DNA from: Loktanella sp.
GTDB lineage: Bacteria; Pseudomonadota; Alphaproteobacteria; Rhodobacterales; Rhodobacteraceae
DNA: 63,182 nucleotides
Direction of reading: 5' to 3'
NCBI GenBank assembly: GCA_020201155.1
Contig: JAIVHI010000001.1
Coordinates: 16,375-79,556, forward strand
Shown: positions 41,667-50,073 of the stretch, piece after piece
Layout: each line of letters begins with the position of its first letter
How positions within the stretch are numbered: the stretch's first letter is position 1
The notes under the pieces: generated by a model
Seen by the model: the letters and a program-made list of their open reading frames with translations, nothing else
Database searches by the model: none
What the model was told of the DNA's origin: nothing
Program-made: the position numbers and the translations under genes

Positions 41667-41688
41667 ATTGTATACAATACTGTGCACA
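41667..41688. promoter_or_regulatory. Twin palindromic operators of the GntR regulator
   Basis: A perfect 12-base palindrome ATTGTATACAAT (41667-41678) is followed by TGTGCACA (41681-41688), centres 12 bases apart, in the 236-base divergent interval. TTGTATACAA-like sites are common for FCD-type GntR regulators. The two sites on neighbouring turns of the helix suggest binding of two dimers. Confidence 0.6.
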
Positions 41689-41822
41689 ATTAGCGGGCTC
41701 AGGCGGCCATGAGCGCCCATTTATCGAGCGCCGAGATGCATACCCTCTCATTCCGATGCAGATTTTCTGGCTGATCCGGTCCGGTGTTCGCTTGATTAAC
41801 CCATGACAAGACGAGGCGACCC

Positions 41823-42806
41823 ATGACGATCAAAGCTGACCTTGAACTCGTTGCGCTGACAAAGCGATATGGCGGGACCGTCGCGGTCGACAGGATCGCG
41901 CATCATTTCAAGCCAAATGTCTATGCGTGCCTGCTGGGCCCCTCTGGCTGTGGGAAATCATCGACCCTGCGCATGATTGCCGGGCACGAGGATATCTCTG
42001 ACGGGTCAATTCTACTGAGCGGGCGTGACGTGTCACATCTGCCGCCCGCAAAGCGCGGCACAGCGATGATGTTTCAAAGCTACGCGCTTTTTCCGCATCT
42101 CAGTGTACGTGACAACGTGGCTTTCAGCTTGCGAATGGCTGGCATCGACAAGCCGGCTCGCGACAGGCGCGCCGACGAAATGCTTGAACTGGTCGAGATG
42201 ACGGCGTTGGCAGATCGCAAGCCGGCCCAGTTGTCGGGTGGCCAGCAACAACGTGTGGCCCTTGCGCGTGCATTGATTACGCGGCCACAGGTTCTGCTGC
42301 TGGACGAACCCCTGTCCGCACTCGATCCTTTTCTACGCATCCGCATGCGGGCCGAACTCAAGCGTTTGCAACGGGAACTGGGTATCAGCTTCATTCATGT
42401 CACCCATGGGCAGGACGAGGCGCTGGCGCTGGCGGACGAAATTATCGTCATGAACAACGCGGTCATTGAACAGGCCGGGCCAGCACGGGACGTGTTCAAC
42501 AAGCCAAAGACAGCTTTCGTCGCGCGCTTCATGGGCGGTCACAATGTCTTGCAGCTGCCAAACGGACATATCTCGCTGCGGTCCGACCAGATGCAGATCA
42601 CGGACATTGGCGCGGGCAAGATCGACGGACGGGTCACAGGGGTCGAATACCAAGGCACACACGTTTCACTGACGGCCGAGGTTGCGGGCGGTCAGGAGGT
42701 TACCGCGCTCATGCCAGATGCTGCGTTTTTGGAGACACCCAAGGATCTTGGCGAGGTCATTGGGCTCAGTTGGGAGGACCGGGCAGTGCATCCGGTCTCC
42801 GCTTAA
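41823..42806 (+). CDS. Polyamine/opine-type ABC transporter ATPase (PotA-like)
   Basis: A 327-residue ABC ATPase of the spermidine/putrescine class. Walker [11 protein letters not shown]-loop [16 protein letters not shown], signature [15 protein letters not shown], Walker [12 protein letters not shown] and switch His in HVTHGQDEA are all intact. The C-terminal TOBE-like domain starts near residue 245 and is a little short. It is the first gene of an operon with a periplasmic receptor, two permeases and a racemase, divergent from the GntR regulator. Confidence 0.9.
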   Translation: MTIKADLELVALTKRYGGTVAVDRIAHHFKPNVYACLLGPSGCGKSSTLRMIAGHEDISDGSILLSGRDVSHLPPAKRGTAMMFQSYALFPHLSVRDNVAFSLRMAGIDKPARDRRADEMLELVEMTALADRKPAQLSGGQQQRVALARALITRPQVLLLDEPLSALDPFLRIRMRAELKRLQRELGISFIHVTHGQDEALALADEIIVMNNAVIEQAGPARDVFNKPKTAFVARFMGGHNVLQLPNGHISLRSDQMQITDIGAGKIDGRVTGVEYQGTHVSLTAEVAGGQEVTALMPDAAFLETPKDLGEVIGLSWEDRAVHPVSA

Positions 42807-42836
42807 CAATCGCTGCTCAACAGAGAGGATCACAAA

Positions 42837-44111
42837 ATGACTACAATATCCAAAGTTCGTTATAGCCGCCGTACGCTGCTGAAATCAGGTGGCGCCGCCA
42901 TCGCCGCGGCCGCATTTCCTGCGCCGATGGTCTGGGGTCAGGAAAGCAGGGACATCACGCTGCGCCAGTTCGGCACTGGTGTGTCGAACCTCAACGAGGT
43001 GGCAACGAAGGTGAAGGAAGACCTTGGCATCACGCTTGAGATGACCGCACTCGACACGGACAGCGTGACACAGCGTGCCGCGACCCAGCCAGACAGCTTT
43101 GACATCGCTGACATCGAATACTTTGTCGCAAAGAAGGTCTGGCCCACAGGCAATCTGCAGGCGATGGATGCCAGCAAGATCGACAACTACGACAAGATTG
43201 TCGGCATCTTCCGCGACGGGAAGCTAACGCCGGAAAGCACGATCGCGCAGGGCACCGCGCCACACACCGTTGGTTTCGTGGAAGGCCCCGGTGGAACGTC
43301 ATTCGTCGACAACGAGTCCGGTTGGATGACCTTGATCCCGACGATCTACAATGCCGACACCTTGGGTATCCGCCCCGATCTGATCGGACGCCCGATTGAA
43401 TCATGGACAGAGCTTCTGAACCCCGAATTCGCGGGCAAGGCCTCTATTCTCGACATCTCATCCATCGGGATCATGGATATGGCGATGGTCTGTGAGGCGA
43501 TGGGCGAAATCCAGTATGGCGACAAGGGCAACATGACCCGCGAAGAGATCGACAAGACCATCGCCATCTTCACCGAAGCCAAGCAAAACGGTCAATTCCG
43601 TGCCTTCTGGAAGACCTTTGATGAAAGCGTGAATCTCATGGCCTCGGGTGAGGTCGTGATCCAGTCCATGTGGTCCCCGGCGATCACCGCTGTGCGCTCG
43701 CGCGACATCCCATGCGTCTACCAGCCGCTGAAGGAAGGCTACCGCAGCTGGGGGGGCGGCATCGGCCTCTCGGCAAGCCTGTCCGGAATGGAACTGGATG
43801 CAGCCTACGAATACATCAACTGGTATCTGTCCGGCTGGGTTGGCGGCTTCCTGATGCGTCAGGGCTACTATTCCGCTGTGCCGGAGACCTCCCAGGCCTT
43901 CATGTCCGAGAATGAGTGGGGCTACTGGTTCGAAGGCAAAGAAAGCACCGACACGATCTCTTCGCCATTCGGTGACAAACTGGCGGACGCGGGCGAGGTG
44001 CGCGATGGCGGGTCTTTCTACGACCGGATGGGATCAGTGGCGTGCTGGAATTCCGTCATGGAAGAAAACCAGTACATGCTGCGGAAGTGGAACGAATTCA
44101 TCGCCGCTTGA
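42837..44111 (+). CDS. Periplasmic substrate-binding protein (PotD-like)
   Basis: A 424-residue extracellular solute-binding protein of the spermidine/putrescine class 1 group. It has a twin-arginine-type leader (SRRTLLKSGGAAIAAAAFPAPMVWG, cleavage near residue 33). Conserved family features are NPEFAGKASILDISSIGIMDMAM, MASGEVVIQSMWSPAITAVR and WGGGIGLSAS. The ligand is unknown; the racemase in the operon points to a chiral amide or hydantoin-like compound rather than a simple polyamine. Confidence 0.86.
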   Translation: MTTISKVRYSRRTLLKSGGAAIAAAAFPAPMVWGQESRDITLRQFGTGVSNLNEVATKVKEDLGITLEMTALDTDSVTQRAATQPDSFDIADIEYFVAKKVWPTGNLQAMDASKIDNYDKIVGIFRDGKLTPESTIAQGTAPHTVGFVEGPGGTSFVDNESGWMTLIPTIYNADTLGIRPDLIGRPIESWTELLNPEFAGKASILDISSIGIMDMAMVCEAMGEIQYGDKGNMTREEIDKTIAIFTEAKQNGQFRAFWKTFDESVNLMASGEVVIQSMWSPAITAVRSRDIPCVYQPLKEGYRSWGGGIGLSASLSGMELDAAYEYINWYLSGWVGGFLMRQGYYSAVPETSQAFMSENEWGYWFEGKESTDTISSPFGDKLADAGEVRDGGSFYDRMGSVACWNSVMEENQYMLRKWNEFIAA

Positions 44112-44169
44112 AGACGCCGGTGCAGGGGTCGTCGGCCCCTGCACTGCCATTCCCCGATCTGGACTGACA

Positions 44170-45018
44170 ATGACCAAGCAGCTCACGGCATGGATGCAGG
44201 CGGCGCCTATGGCACTCGTCCTGCTGGCCTTCCTTGTCGCCCCCATCATCATGATCGTGATCGTCAGCTTCTGGGGCGCGACCGAGTATTCGATCTATCC
44301 GGCGTTCCAGTTCGACAACTACGACTTCCTGTTCGGATCACCGGTCACCTACAGGGTGTTTTTCAATACACTGAAATATGCGGCGATCACCTGGCTGCTG
44401 ACCTTGCTGATCGGCTTTACGGTCGCCTACTTTCTGGCCTTCGAAGTCCGCAGCCTGAAATGGCAAATTGCCCTGTTTCTGCTGTGCACGATTCCCTTTT
44501 GGACATCGAACATCATCCGGATGATTTCCTGGATCCCGTTCTTGGGACGCAACGGGCTCGCCAATTCCACACTGATCTCGTGGGGTGTGATTGACGAACC
44601 GTTGGAATGGCTGCTGTTCAGCGATTTCAGTGTCGTTCTGGCTTTCGTCCATCTCTACACGCTGTTCATGGTGGTACCGATCTTCAACTCGATGATGCGG
44701 ATCGATCGATCGCTGATCGAGGCGGCCCGCGATGGTGGTGCATCTGGTTGGCAGGTCCTGCGCCACGTGATCGTGCCGCTGTGCAAGCCCGGCATCATGA
44801 TCGGCACGATCTTCGTGACGACACTGGTGATGGGCGACTTCATCACCGTGCGGTTCATGTCCGGCAGTCAACGCGCGAATGTCGGACGATTGATTTCCAA
44901 CGATATCAACTTGCTGCAGTACCCATCGGCCTCCGCCACCGCCGTTGTGCTGCTGGCCACGGTGTTGATCGTGATCGGCCTTCTGCTGCGCGTCGTCGAC
45001 ATCCGCAAGGAGCTTTGA
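44170..45018 (+). CDS. ABC transporter permease (PotB-like)
   Basis: A 282-residue inner-membrane permease with six hydrophobic helices. The EAA loop is SLIEAARDGGASGWQVLRHVIVPLCKPG, the ATPase contact of this class. N-terminal MTKQLTAWMQAAPMALVLLAFLVAPIIMI is the standard start. The reading frame is open upstream to 43912 but that part overlaps the receptor gene and lacks similarity, so the ATG at 44170 is used. It is separated from the second permease by a single base. Confidence 0.88.
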   Translation: MTKQLTAWMQAAPMALVLLAFLVAPIIMIVIVSFWGATEYSIYPAFQFDNYDFLFGSPVTYRVFFNTLKYAAITWLLTLLIGFTVAYFLAFEVRSLKWQIALFLLCTIPFWTSNIIRMISWIPFLGRNGLANSTLISWGVIDEPLEWLLFSDFSVVLAFVHLYTLFMVVPIFNSMMRIDRSLIEAARDGGASGWQVLRHVIVPLCKPGIMIGTIFVTTLVMGDFITVRFMSGSQRANVGRLISNDINLLQYPSASATAVVLLATVLIVIGLLLRVVDIRKEL

Positions 45019-45019
45019 G

Positions 45020-45856
45020 ATGGAAAAACGCAGCCGTAGCTTCTATGTCCTGTCCGCCTTTTTCGCCCTGTTTGTCCTGTTCCTTTACGGACCCATCCTG
45101 ACGATCGGCATCCTCAGCTTTCAAGGGCCGCAAGGTGGGCTGACCTTCCCGATGAATGGGGTGTCCCTCTATTGGTTCCGTAATCTGTTCGAGGAACAGG
45201 CGGTCGGTGACATCTGGGGAAGCTTCCGCCGCTCGTTCGCTTTGGGCATGCTGGTCATGGTCACGACGGTCGTCGTGTCCGTTCTCGGCGGTCTGGCGTT
45301 CCGCAAACGTTTTGCCGGGGCCACCCTCTTGTTCTATCTAAGCGTTGCCTCGCTTGTGATCCCGTCGATCCTTGTTTCGCTTGGCGTTGGCCTGATCTTC
45401 AACCAGCTCGGTCTTCCGGTCCATTGGGCCAGTTCGGGCTATGGCAGCCAACTGACATGGACCTTGCCGTTTGGTCTTCTCATCATGTTCGCCGTCTTCA
45501 ACCGTTTCGATAAAAGCTATGAGGAAGCCGCCCGCGATCAGGGCGCCACTGCATGGCAAACATTTGCGCATGTCGTCCTGCCGATCATCGCCCCGTCGCT
45601 TCTGGGCGTGGCCCTGTTCGGATTTACCCTCAGCTATGACGAATTCGCCCGGACACTTTTGACCGCCGGAAGCTACAATACTCTGCCGCTCGAGATTTTC
45701 GGCATGACGACCAATGTGACCACACCGGTCATATTCGCCCTCGGGACCCTCACGACACTCTTTTCGTTGGTGGTCATCGGGATCTTCTTTCTGGCGGTCT
45801 GGCTGATGTCGCGCCGCAAGGACAAAAGCTCCGATGCGGGCAAAGGCTTGGTTTGA
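45020..45856 (+). CDS. ABC transporter permease (PotC-like)
   Basis: A 278-residue permease, partner of the preceding subunit. The N-terminus FYVLSAFFALFVLFLYGPILTIGILSFQGPQGGLTFP is typical of PotC. The EAA loop is SYEEAARDQGATAWQTFAHVVLPIIAPS. It ends in a basic cytoplasmic tail (SRRKDKSSDAGKG). The ATG directly follows the upstream stop codon after one base, and the racemase begins five bases downstream, so all are cotranslated from one message. Confidence 0.88.
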   Translation: MEKRSRSFYVLSAFFALFVLFLYGPILTIGILSFQGPQGGLTFPMNGVSLYWFRNLFEEQAVGDIWGSFRRSFALGMLVMVTTVVVSVLGGLAFRKRFAGATLLFYLSVASLVIPSILVSLGVGLIFNQLGLPVHWASSGYGSQLTWTLPFGLLIMFAVFNRFDKSYEEAARDQGATAWQTFAHVVLPIIAPSLLGVALFGFTLSYDEFARTLLTAGSYNTLPLEIFGMTTNVTTPVIFALGTLTTLFSLVVIGIFFLAVWLMSRRKDKSSDAGKGLV

Positions 45857-45860
45857 CCCA

Positions 45861-46502
45861 GTGACTGTCATCCTCATCAATCCAAACAGCACACAGGCCA
45901 TGACGCAAAGCGCACTTCGGGCCGCGCAAGAGGCAGCGCCGGACATTCGGTTCGAAGGCTGGACATCGACCTTGGGACCGGCTGCAATCGAAGGCCCGGA
46001 TGACGGTGCAGAGGCCATTCCGCCGCTCCTTGATCTGGTCCGCAAAGCATCCGCGACTGGTCCGGATGTCATCATCATTGCCTGTTTTGACGACACGGGT
46101 CTTCAAGAGGCGCAGAGCATCGCGGCATGTCCGGTTATCGGCATCGGGCAGGCAAGCTATGTCCTGGCCTCGCTGATGCCGGGTCCCACGGCAGTGATCA
46201 CGACCGTCGCCGCCGCAGTGCCCGTGATCACCGCCAATATCCGGTCGCACAGTTTCGGGGCGAACATCAGTCATATTGTTGCAGCAAACGTACCGGTCCT
46301 CATGCTGACGAACGATCCCACGACTGCCTTGCAAAAATTCATCGGGGCGGCGCAACAGCTGCCCGATGGAACGCGCAACGTGATACTGGGCTGTTCTGGG
46401 GTTGTTTCGATCAAACAGCACTTTGCACAGGACCTCGCGCTGAACGTGATCGACGGGGTCTCCGCAGCTGCGCAGCTCTGCAAGGCTCTTGCCACCAATT
46501 GA
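45861..46502 (+). CDS. Asp/Glu/hydantoin racemase family protein
   Basis: A 213-residue racemase of the aspartate/glutamate/hydantoin family. The two catalytic cysteines expected for two-base racemisation are in IIACFDDTG and ILGCSGVV, and the start TVILINPNSTQAMTQS is the family N-terminus. A GTG start at 45861 is preferred; an ATG at 45834 would add nine residues overlapping the permease. As last gene of the transporter operon it probably isomerises the imported compound or its breakdown product. A hydantoinase or carbamoylase is not present nearby. Confidence 0.82.
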   Translation: MTVILINPNSTQAMTQSALRAAQEAAPDIRFEGWTSTLGPAAIEGPDDGAEAIPPLLDLVRKASATGPDVIIIACFDDTGLQEAQSIAACPVIGIGQASYVLASLMPGPTAVITTVAAAVPVITANIRSHSFGANISHIVAANVPVLMLTNDPTTALQKFIGAAQQLPDGTRNVILGCSGVVSIKQHFAQDLALNVIDGVSAAAQLCKALATN

Positions 46503-46609
46503 GGCCAAGAGGCCCTTGTTCTCTTTCGCGAGGGGCGTTCTAAAACGCCGTCCTTCGGCTGTCGCGAATGGCACCGGGGTCGGGCAGAGCTTGCCATGCA
46601 AAGCGACTG

Positions 46610-47557
46610 TCAGAACACCGCATGTGCCCCAAGATCCGTCTTGGCCTCACCCGCAATCAGCTTGGCGTAGTGGTCCCAAAGGGTGTCGGTTCCGAATTCC
46701 GGTGTCGCATCGGCATCATAGCCGCCCTGTTCGGCATCCCACAAAAGCATCGACTCGGTCGCGTAATAACGCCCGGTCCGCGCGAATTCGGCCTTGTCCC
46801 GCATGCGCTTGCTGGCGTGACCCAGCAGGCTGAACGTGCCGACCAGACCGTTCATCAAGGCAAGCGGGACGTGACGGATGCGGGGTGGCTGGCCCAGAAG
46901 CGCGAATAGCTGCGCGGCCTGATCCAGCGGTGTGATGGCCGGGCCGGGGCCACCGATGGGCAGCAGCGTGTTCCGCTTTTCGGGATCGGACAGGCAAGAG
47001 ACGACAAAGCGCGCGAGATCCCGGTCGCTGATGGGCTTGCAGGCCGTTTGCAGGCCGTCACCGAAGACAAGAAAGGGCTTTCCGCCCTGAACCCGTGCGA
47101 CCTGACCGGAGAGTGATTTGAAAAAGGCCGTTGGCCGCACGATCGACCAGTCCAGCCCGCTTTGCATCAGCTTGTCCTCGAAGGCGCGTTTGGCGTGTTG
47201 AAACGCCAGCACCGGTTTTTGCACGCAGATCGCTGAGACAAGGACGAAATGTCCAGCACCGGCCTGCGCGGCCTCGGTCATCAGGTTCGATTGGGCGTCG
47301 TGCTCCACCGCCCAGGCATCATCGGCGGCACCGCTGCGCGTCGCCATGCAGGAGACGACAGCGTTTACCGGCCGGGACTTCAGCGCATCTGTCAGGCTTC
47401 CCGTCTTCGTCAACTGGCATTCAACTGTCCTGAGCCCGCTTTGCCGAAGGGATGAGCCGGGCCGCACGGCGCAGATCACGTCGTGGCCCTGGCTCAGCAG
47501 GGTGTCCGCGACGGCCTGACCGATGGTGCCAGTTGCCCCAGCCAGAAGAATGTTCAT
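46610..47557 (-). CDS. bciA: Divinyl chlorophyllide 8-vinyl reductase BciA, orphan
   Basis: A 315-residue NAD(P)-binding protein of the atypical SDR (NmrA-like) group with the features of BciA, which reduces the C8 vinyl group during (bacterio)chlorophyll synthesis. The nucleotide motif is LLAGATGTIGQAVADTL. The region RPTAFFKSLSGQVARVQGGKPFLVFGDG followed by ACKPISDRDLA, LLPIGGPGPAITP and GRYYATESMLLWDAEQGGYDADATPEFGTDTL is diagnostic of BciA rather than a generic epimerase. No other bch, puf or ppsR gene is in the window. It lies 23 bases downstream of the start of another unit and is convergent with the racemase operon. Confidence 0.85.
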   Translation of the reverse strand: MNILLAGATGTIGQAVADTLLSQGHDVICAVRPGSSLRQSGLRTVECQLTKTGSLTDALKSRPVNAVVSCMATRSGAADDAWAVEHDAQSNLMTEAAQAGAGHFVLVSAICVQKPVLAFQHAKRAFEDKLMQSGLDWSIVRPTAFFKSLSGQVARVQGGKPFLVFGDGLQTACKPISDRDLARFVVSCLSDPEKRNTLLPIGGPGPAITPLDQAAQLFALLGQPPRIRHVPLALMNGLVGTFSLLGHASKRMRDKAEFARTGRYYATESMLLWDAEQGGYDADATPEFGTDTLWDHYAKLIAGEAKTDLGAHAVF

Positions 47558-47579
47558 CCGCGATCCCCCGCTTCCATTG

Positions 47580-50018
47580 TTACGGCGCGATGACCTGCTC
47601 TTGCGTGACCGTCACATGGCCCACGACGTCTGTGGTTTCAGCCGAGACACCCAGCCGCAGCCCGTAGCGTCCAGGCGAGACGACCCATGCGCTGCGTGCG
47701 ACGTCGAACCATGCGAAATCGCGGGGGGCGAGGGTCAGTGCCACGGTTTCGGACCCGCCCGCCGCGACGAAGACCTTGGCAAAGGCCTTCAGTTCCTTTT
47801 GCGGGCGGTCGACGGGGGCATCTTCGGGGGCGACATAGAGCTGCACCACCTGCTGCCCGTCGCGACCCGCGGTATTGGCCAGCGTGACGGTCACCTTGGC
47901 GCTGGCCTCTTCGGCCTGCGTTTCAGTGTCTACAATGGCGATTTCGGCGTATCCCAGACCGTGACCAAAAGGGAAAAGCGGGGCAGGGCCGGTGTCGTGA
48001 TGGCGGTAGCCGATCGACAGCCCTTCGGCATAGCGGACATGACCGTCCTTGCCGGGATAGACCTCTGGTCCGTGGCCGATGTTCGGCGCATCTGCCAGCC
48101 TGTGTGGAAAGCTTTGGGGCAGGCGGCCTGCGGGCTCGGACTTGCCGGTCAGAACGTCGGCGATGGCGTGCCCGGCCTCTTGCCCCGGATACCATGCCTG
48201 CAGGATCGCATCGACCTGACCTTCCCACGGCATCTCGACCGGTCCGCCGGTTTGCAGCAGAACCACGGTGCGTTTGGCGACCTTGGCGACCTCGGTCACC
48301 AGTTCGTCCTGCCGTCCGGGCAGGGCCATCGATGGCAGGTCCGCGCCTTCGCTGTCCCATTCGGCGCTGCGCCCGACGCAGACCAGCGCCACGTCCGCCG
48401 CCTTGGCGGTTTCGATTGCCAGCGCGATGTCGCTGTCGTCCAGCGGGCGGCCAAGGCCGAGGTAGTAGGCCTGAATCCCGAGGCCTTCGTCGCCGCCGGA
48501 CTTGAAATCCATCACGACCCGGACGGTCTGGCCCTTGTCCAAGGTCAGTTCAGCCGTTTCGGGGTTCGAACCCTGTTCAAAGAAGGTCGTGCCTTTTGTC
48601 CAATGATCCCATTGGTTTATCACCTCTTTTTCGTCAACGGTAACGCGTGCGCGGCCCGCGACATGCAGGCCGATACTGTGGGTGCCGCTTTCGGTGGCGG
48701 TGTAGTCGCTGGTCAGCCGCAGGGAAAACGCCGACGGGTCGACCTTTCCGGCGCCCGGATTTTCGAGGATGAAAGTATTGGCTTCGGGGATCGTTTCGGT
48801 GTGGACGGGGTCGCCCGCAAGGGCGGTATTGTCGAACCAGTCGACACGCAGATCGCCGGTCAGGACGGGTTCGAACTGGTGGTTGTCGCAGCCCGCCGCA
48901 AAGGACAGGCGGTTGGCGCCGACCGCGTCCTCCAGCCCGTCCCAAGGCGAGACCTTGCGGTGCGCGTTCAACTGCGCCGACCCGCCGCCCATGCAGCGCG
49001 CATTGCGGGCGTTGGGGCCGAGAACGGCGATGTGCAGATCCTCCGCGAGGGGCAGGGCGCTTTCGTTCTTGAGCAGGACCATCCCTTCCGCCCCGGCGCG
49101 GTGGATCAGGGCGCGGGTGCTGTCGCGTTCATTCGCCTCTTCCACGCGGTCGCTGTGATCGCGCAGCGCGCCGGTCCGGGCCATCAGGCGCAGCATGTTG
49201 TCTGCGGCGCGTTCGACGTTTTCCGCCGGAACAGAGCCGTCTTTCACAGCGGCGATCAGCTTGTCGCCACGATCACGTGCGGGGCCGGGCATTTCAAGGT
49301 CGAGGCCTGCGTTGACGGTCGGCGCGGTGGAATGAGAGCCGAACCAGTCGCTCATCACCACGCCGTCAAATCCCCATTCGTGCCGCAGAACGGTCTGCAG
49401 CAGCCATTCGCTTTCAGAGGTATAGGTTCCGTTCAGGCGGTTGTAGCTGGTCATGACGCCCCATGTCTGCGCGTCCTTCACGGCGCGCTCGAACGGGATG
49501 AGGTAGAGCTCGCGCAGGGTGCGTTCGTCCACGTCAGAGGACATGGTCATGCGCTCGATTTCGCTTTCATTGCCGACGAAGTGCTTGATCGTGGCGGCGA
49601 CGCCGTTGGTCTGCAGGCCGTGGATGTAGGCCACGGCCAATTCGGCGGTCAGATGCGGGTCTTCCGCGTAGCATTCGAAGTTGCGTCCGTTCAGCGGCCC
49701 GCGGTGCAGGTTCACGGTCGGGGCAAGCAGGACATGCGCGCTCTTGTCCTTGACCTCGTCCGCGAGGGCCGCGCCGATCTCGCGGAGCAGGGCGGTGTTC
49801 CATGTGGCACCCAGTGCGATCCCCACGGGGAAGGCTGCGGATTTGACTCCGCCGGTCAGCGACCCGCCGCCGCGTGCGCCGTTGGGGCCGTCCGTGACGC
49901 GAAGCGACCCGATGTCGTGGCCGGGCAAGGGGGCCACGGACCAGAAATCCTGACCGGACAGCAGGCTGACCTGTTCGTCGCGGGTCAGGTCAGCGGCTTT
50001 GGGGGCATCTTGGGTCAT
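47580..50018 (-). CDS. GH3 family beta-glucosidase with PA14-type insert
   Basis: An 812-residue glycoside hydrolase family 3 enzyme. The N-terminal barrel has LRVTDGPNGARGG, LLAPTVNLHRGPLNGRNFECYAEDP, ATIKHFVGNESE and the catalytic nucleophile Asp in GVVMSDWFGSHST. The second domain begins with GMVLLKNESALPL. A PA14-like carbohydrate-binding insert is indicated at about 395-545 (YTATESGTHSIGLHVAGRARVTVD). The C-terminal fibronectin-III-like domain contains LFPFGHGLGYA and GQQVVQLYV. There is no signal peptide with the ATG at 50018, so it acts in the cytoplasm on imported oligosaccharides or glucosides. It is upstream of bciA by 22 bases on the same strand. Confidence 0.9.
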   Translation of the reverse strand: MTQDAPKAADLTRDEQVSLLSGQDFWSVAPLPGHDIGSLRVTDGPNGARGGGSLTGGVKSAAFPVGIALGATWNTALLREIGAALADEVKDKSAHVLLAPTVNLHRGPLNGRNFECYAEDPHLTAELAVAYIHGLQTNGVAATIKHFVGNESEIERMTMSSDVDERTLRELYLIPFERAVKDAQTWGVMTSYNRLNGTYTSESEWLLQTVLRHEWGFDGVVMSDWFGSHSTAPTVNAGLDLEMPGPARDRGDKLIAAVKDGSVPAENVERAADNMLRLMARTGALRDHSDRVEEANERDSTRALIHRAGAEGMVLLKNESALPLAEDLHIAVLGPNARNARCMGGGSAQLNAHRKVSPWDGLEDAVGANRLSFAAGCDNHQFEPVLTGDLRVDWFDNTALAGDPVHTETIPEANTFILENPGAGKVDPSAFSLRLTSDYTATESGTHSIGLHVAGRARVTVDEKEVINQWDHWTKGTTFFEQGSNPETAELTLDKGQTVRVVMDFKSGGDEGLGIQAYYLGLGRPLDDSDIALAIETAKAADVALVCVGRSAEWDSEGADLPSMALPGRQDELVTEVAKVAKRTVVLLQTGGPVEMPWEGQVDAILQAWYPGQEAGHAIADVLTGKSEPAGRLPQSFPHRLADAPNIGHGPEVYPGKDGHVRYAEGLSIGYRHHDTGPAPLFPFGHGLGYAEIAIVDTETQAEEASAKVTVTLANTAGRDGQQVVQLYVAPEDAPVDRPQKELKAFAKVFVAAGGSETVALTLAPRDFAWFDVARSAWVVSPGRYGLRLGVSAETTDVVGHVTVTQEQVIAP

Positions 50019-50073
50019 GGGTGTCCTCTTTGGCAGGTGCGGGCACCGTAGACGCTTGCGCGGGCAAGGCCAA

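Noticed and set aside
46533-46550. Terminator between the racemase and bciA
   Set aside because: GGCGTT-CTAA-AACGCC can fold, but the stem is six pairs and no T run follows in either direction.
49819-49836. Another apparent copy of the partition palindrome (CCCCACGGGGAAGG) in the beta-glucosidase gene
   Set aside because: Only the right arm and centre match; the left arm is lost and it lies 40 kb from the par module, so chance in a GC-rich gene is more likely.
47523-50051. Plus-strand open frame of 842 codons
   Set aside because: It mirrors the GH3 beta-glucosidase on the opposite strand and has shadow composition.
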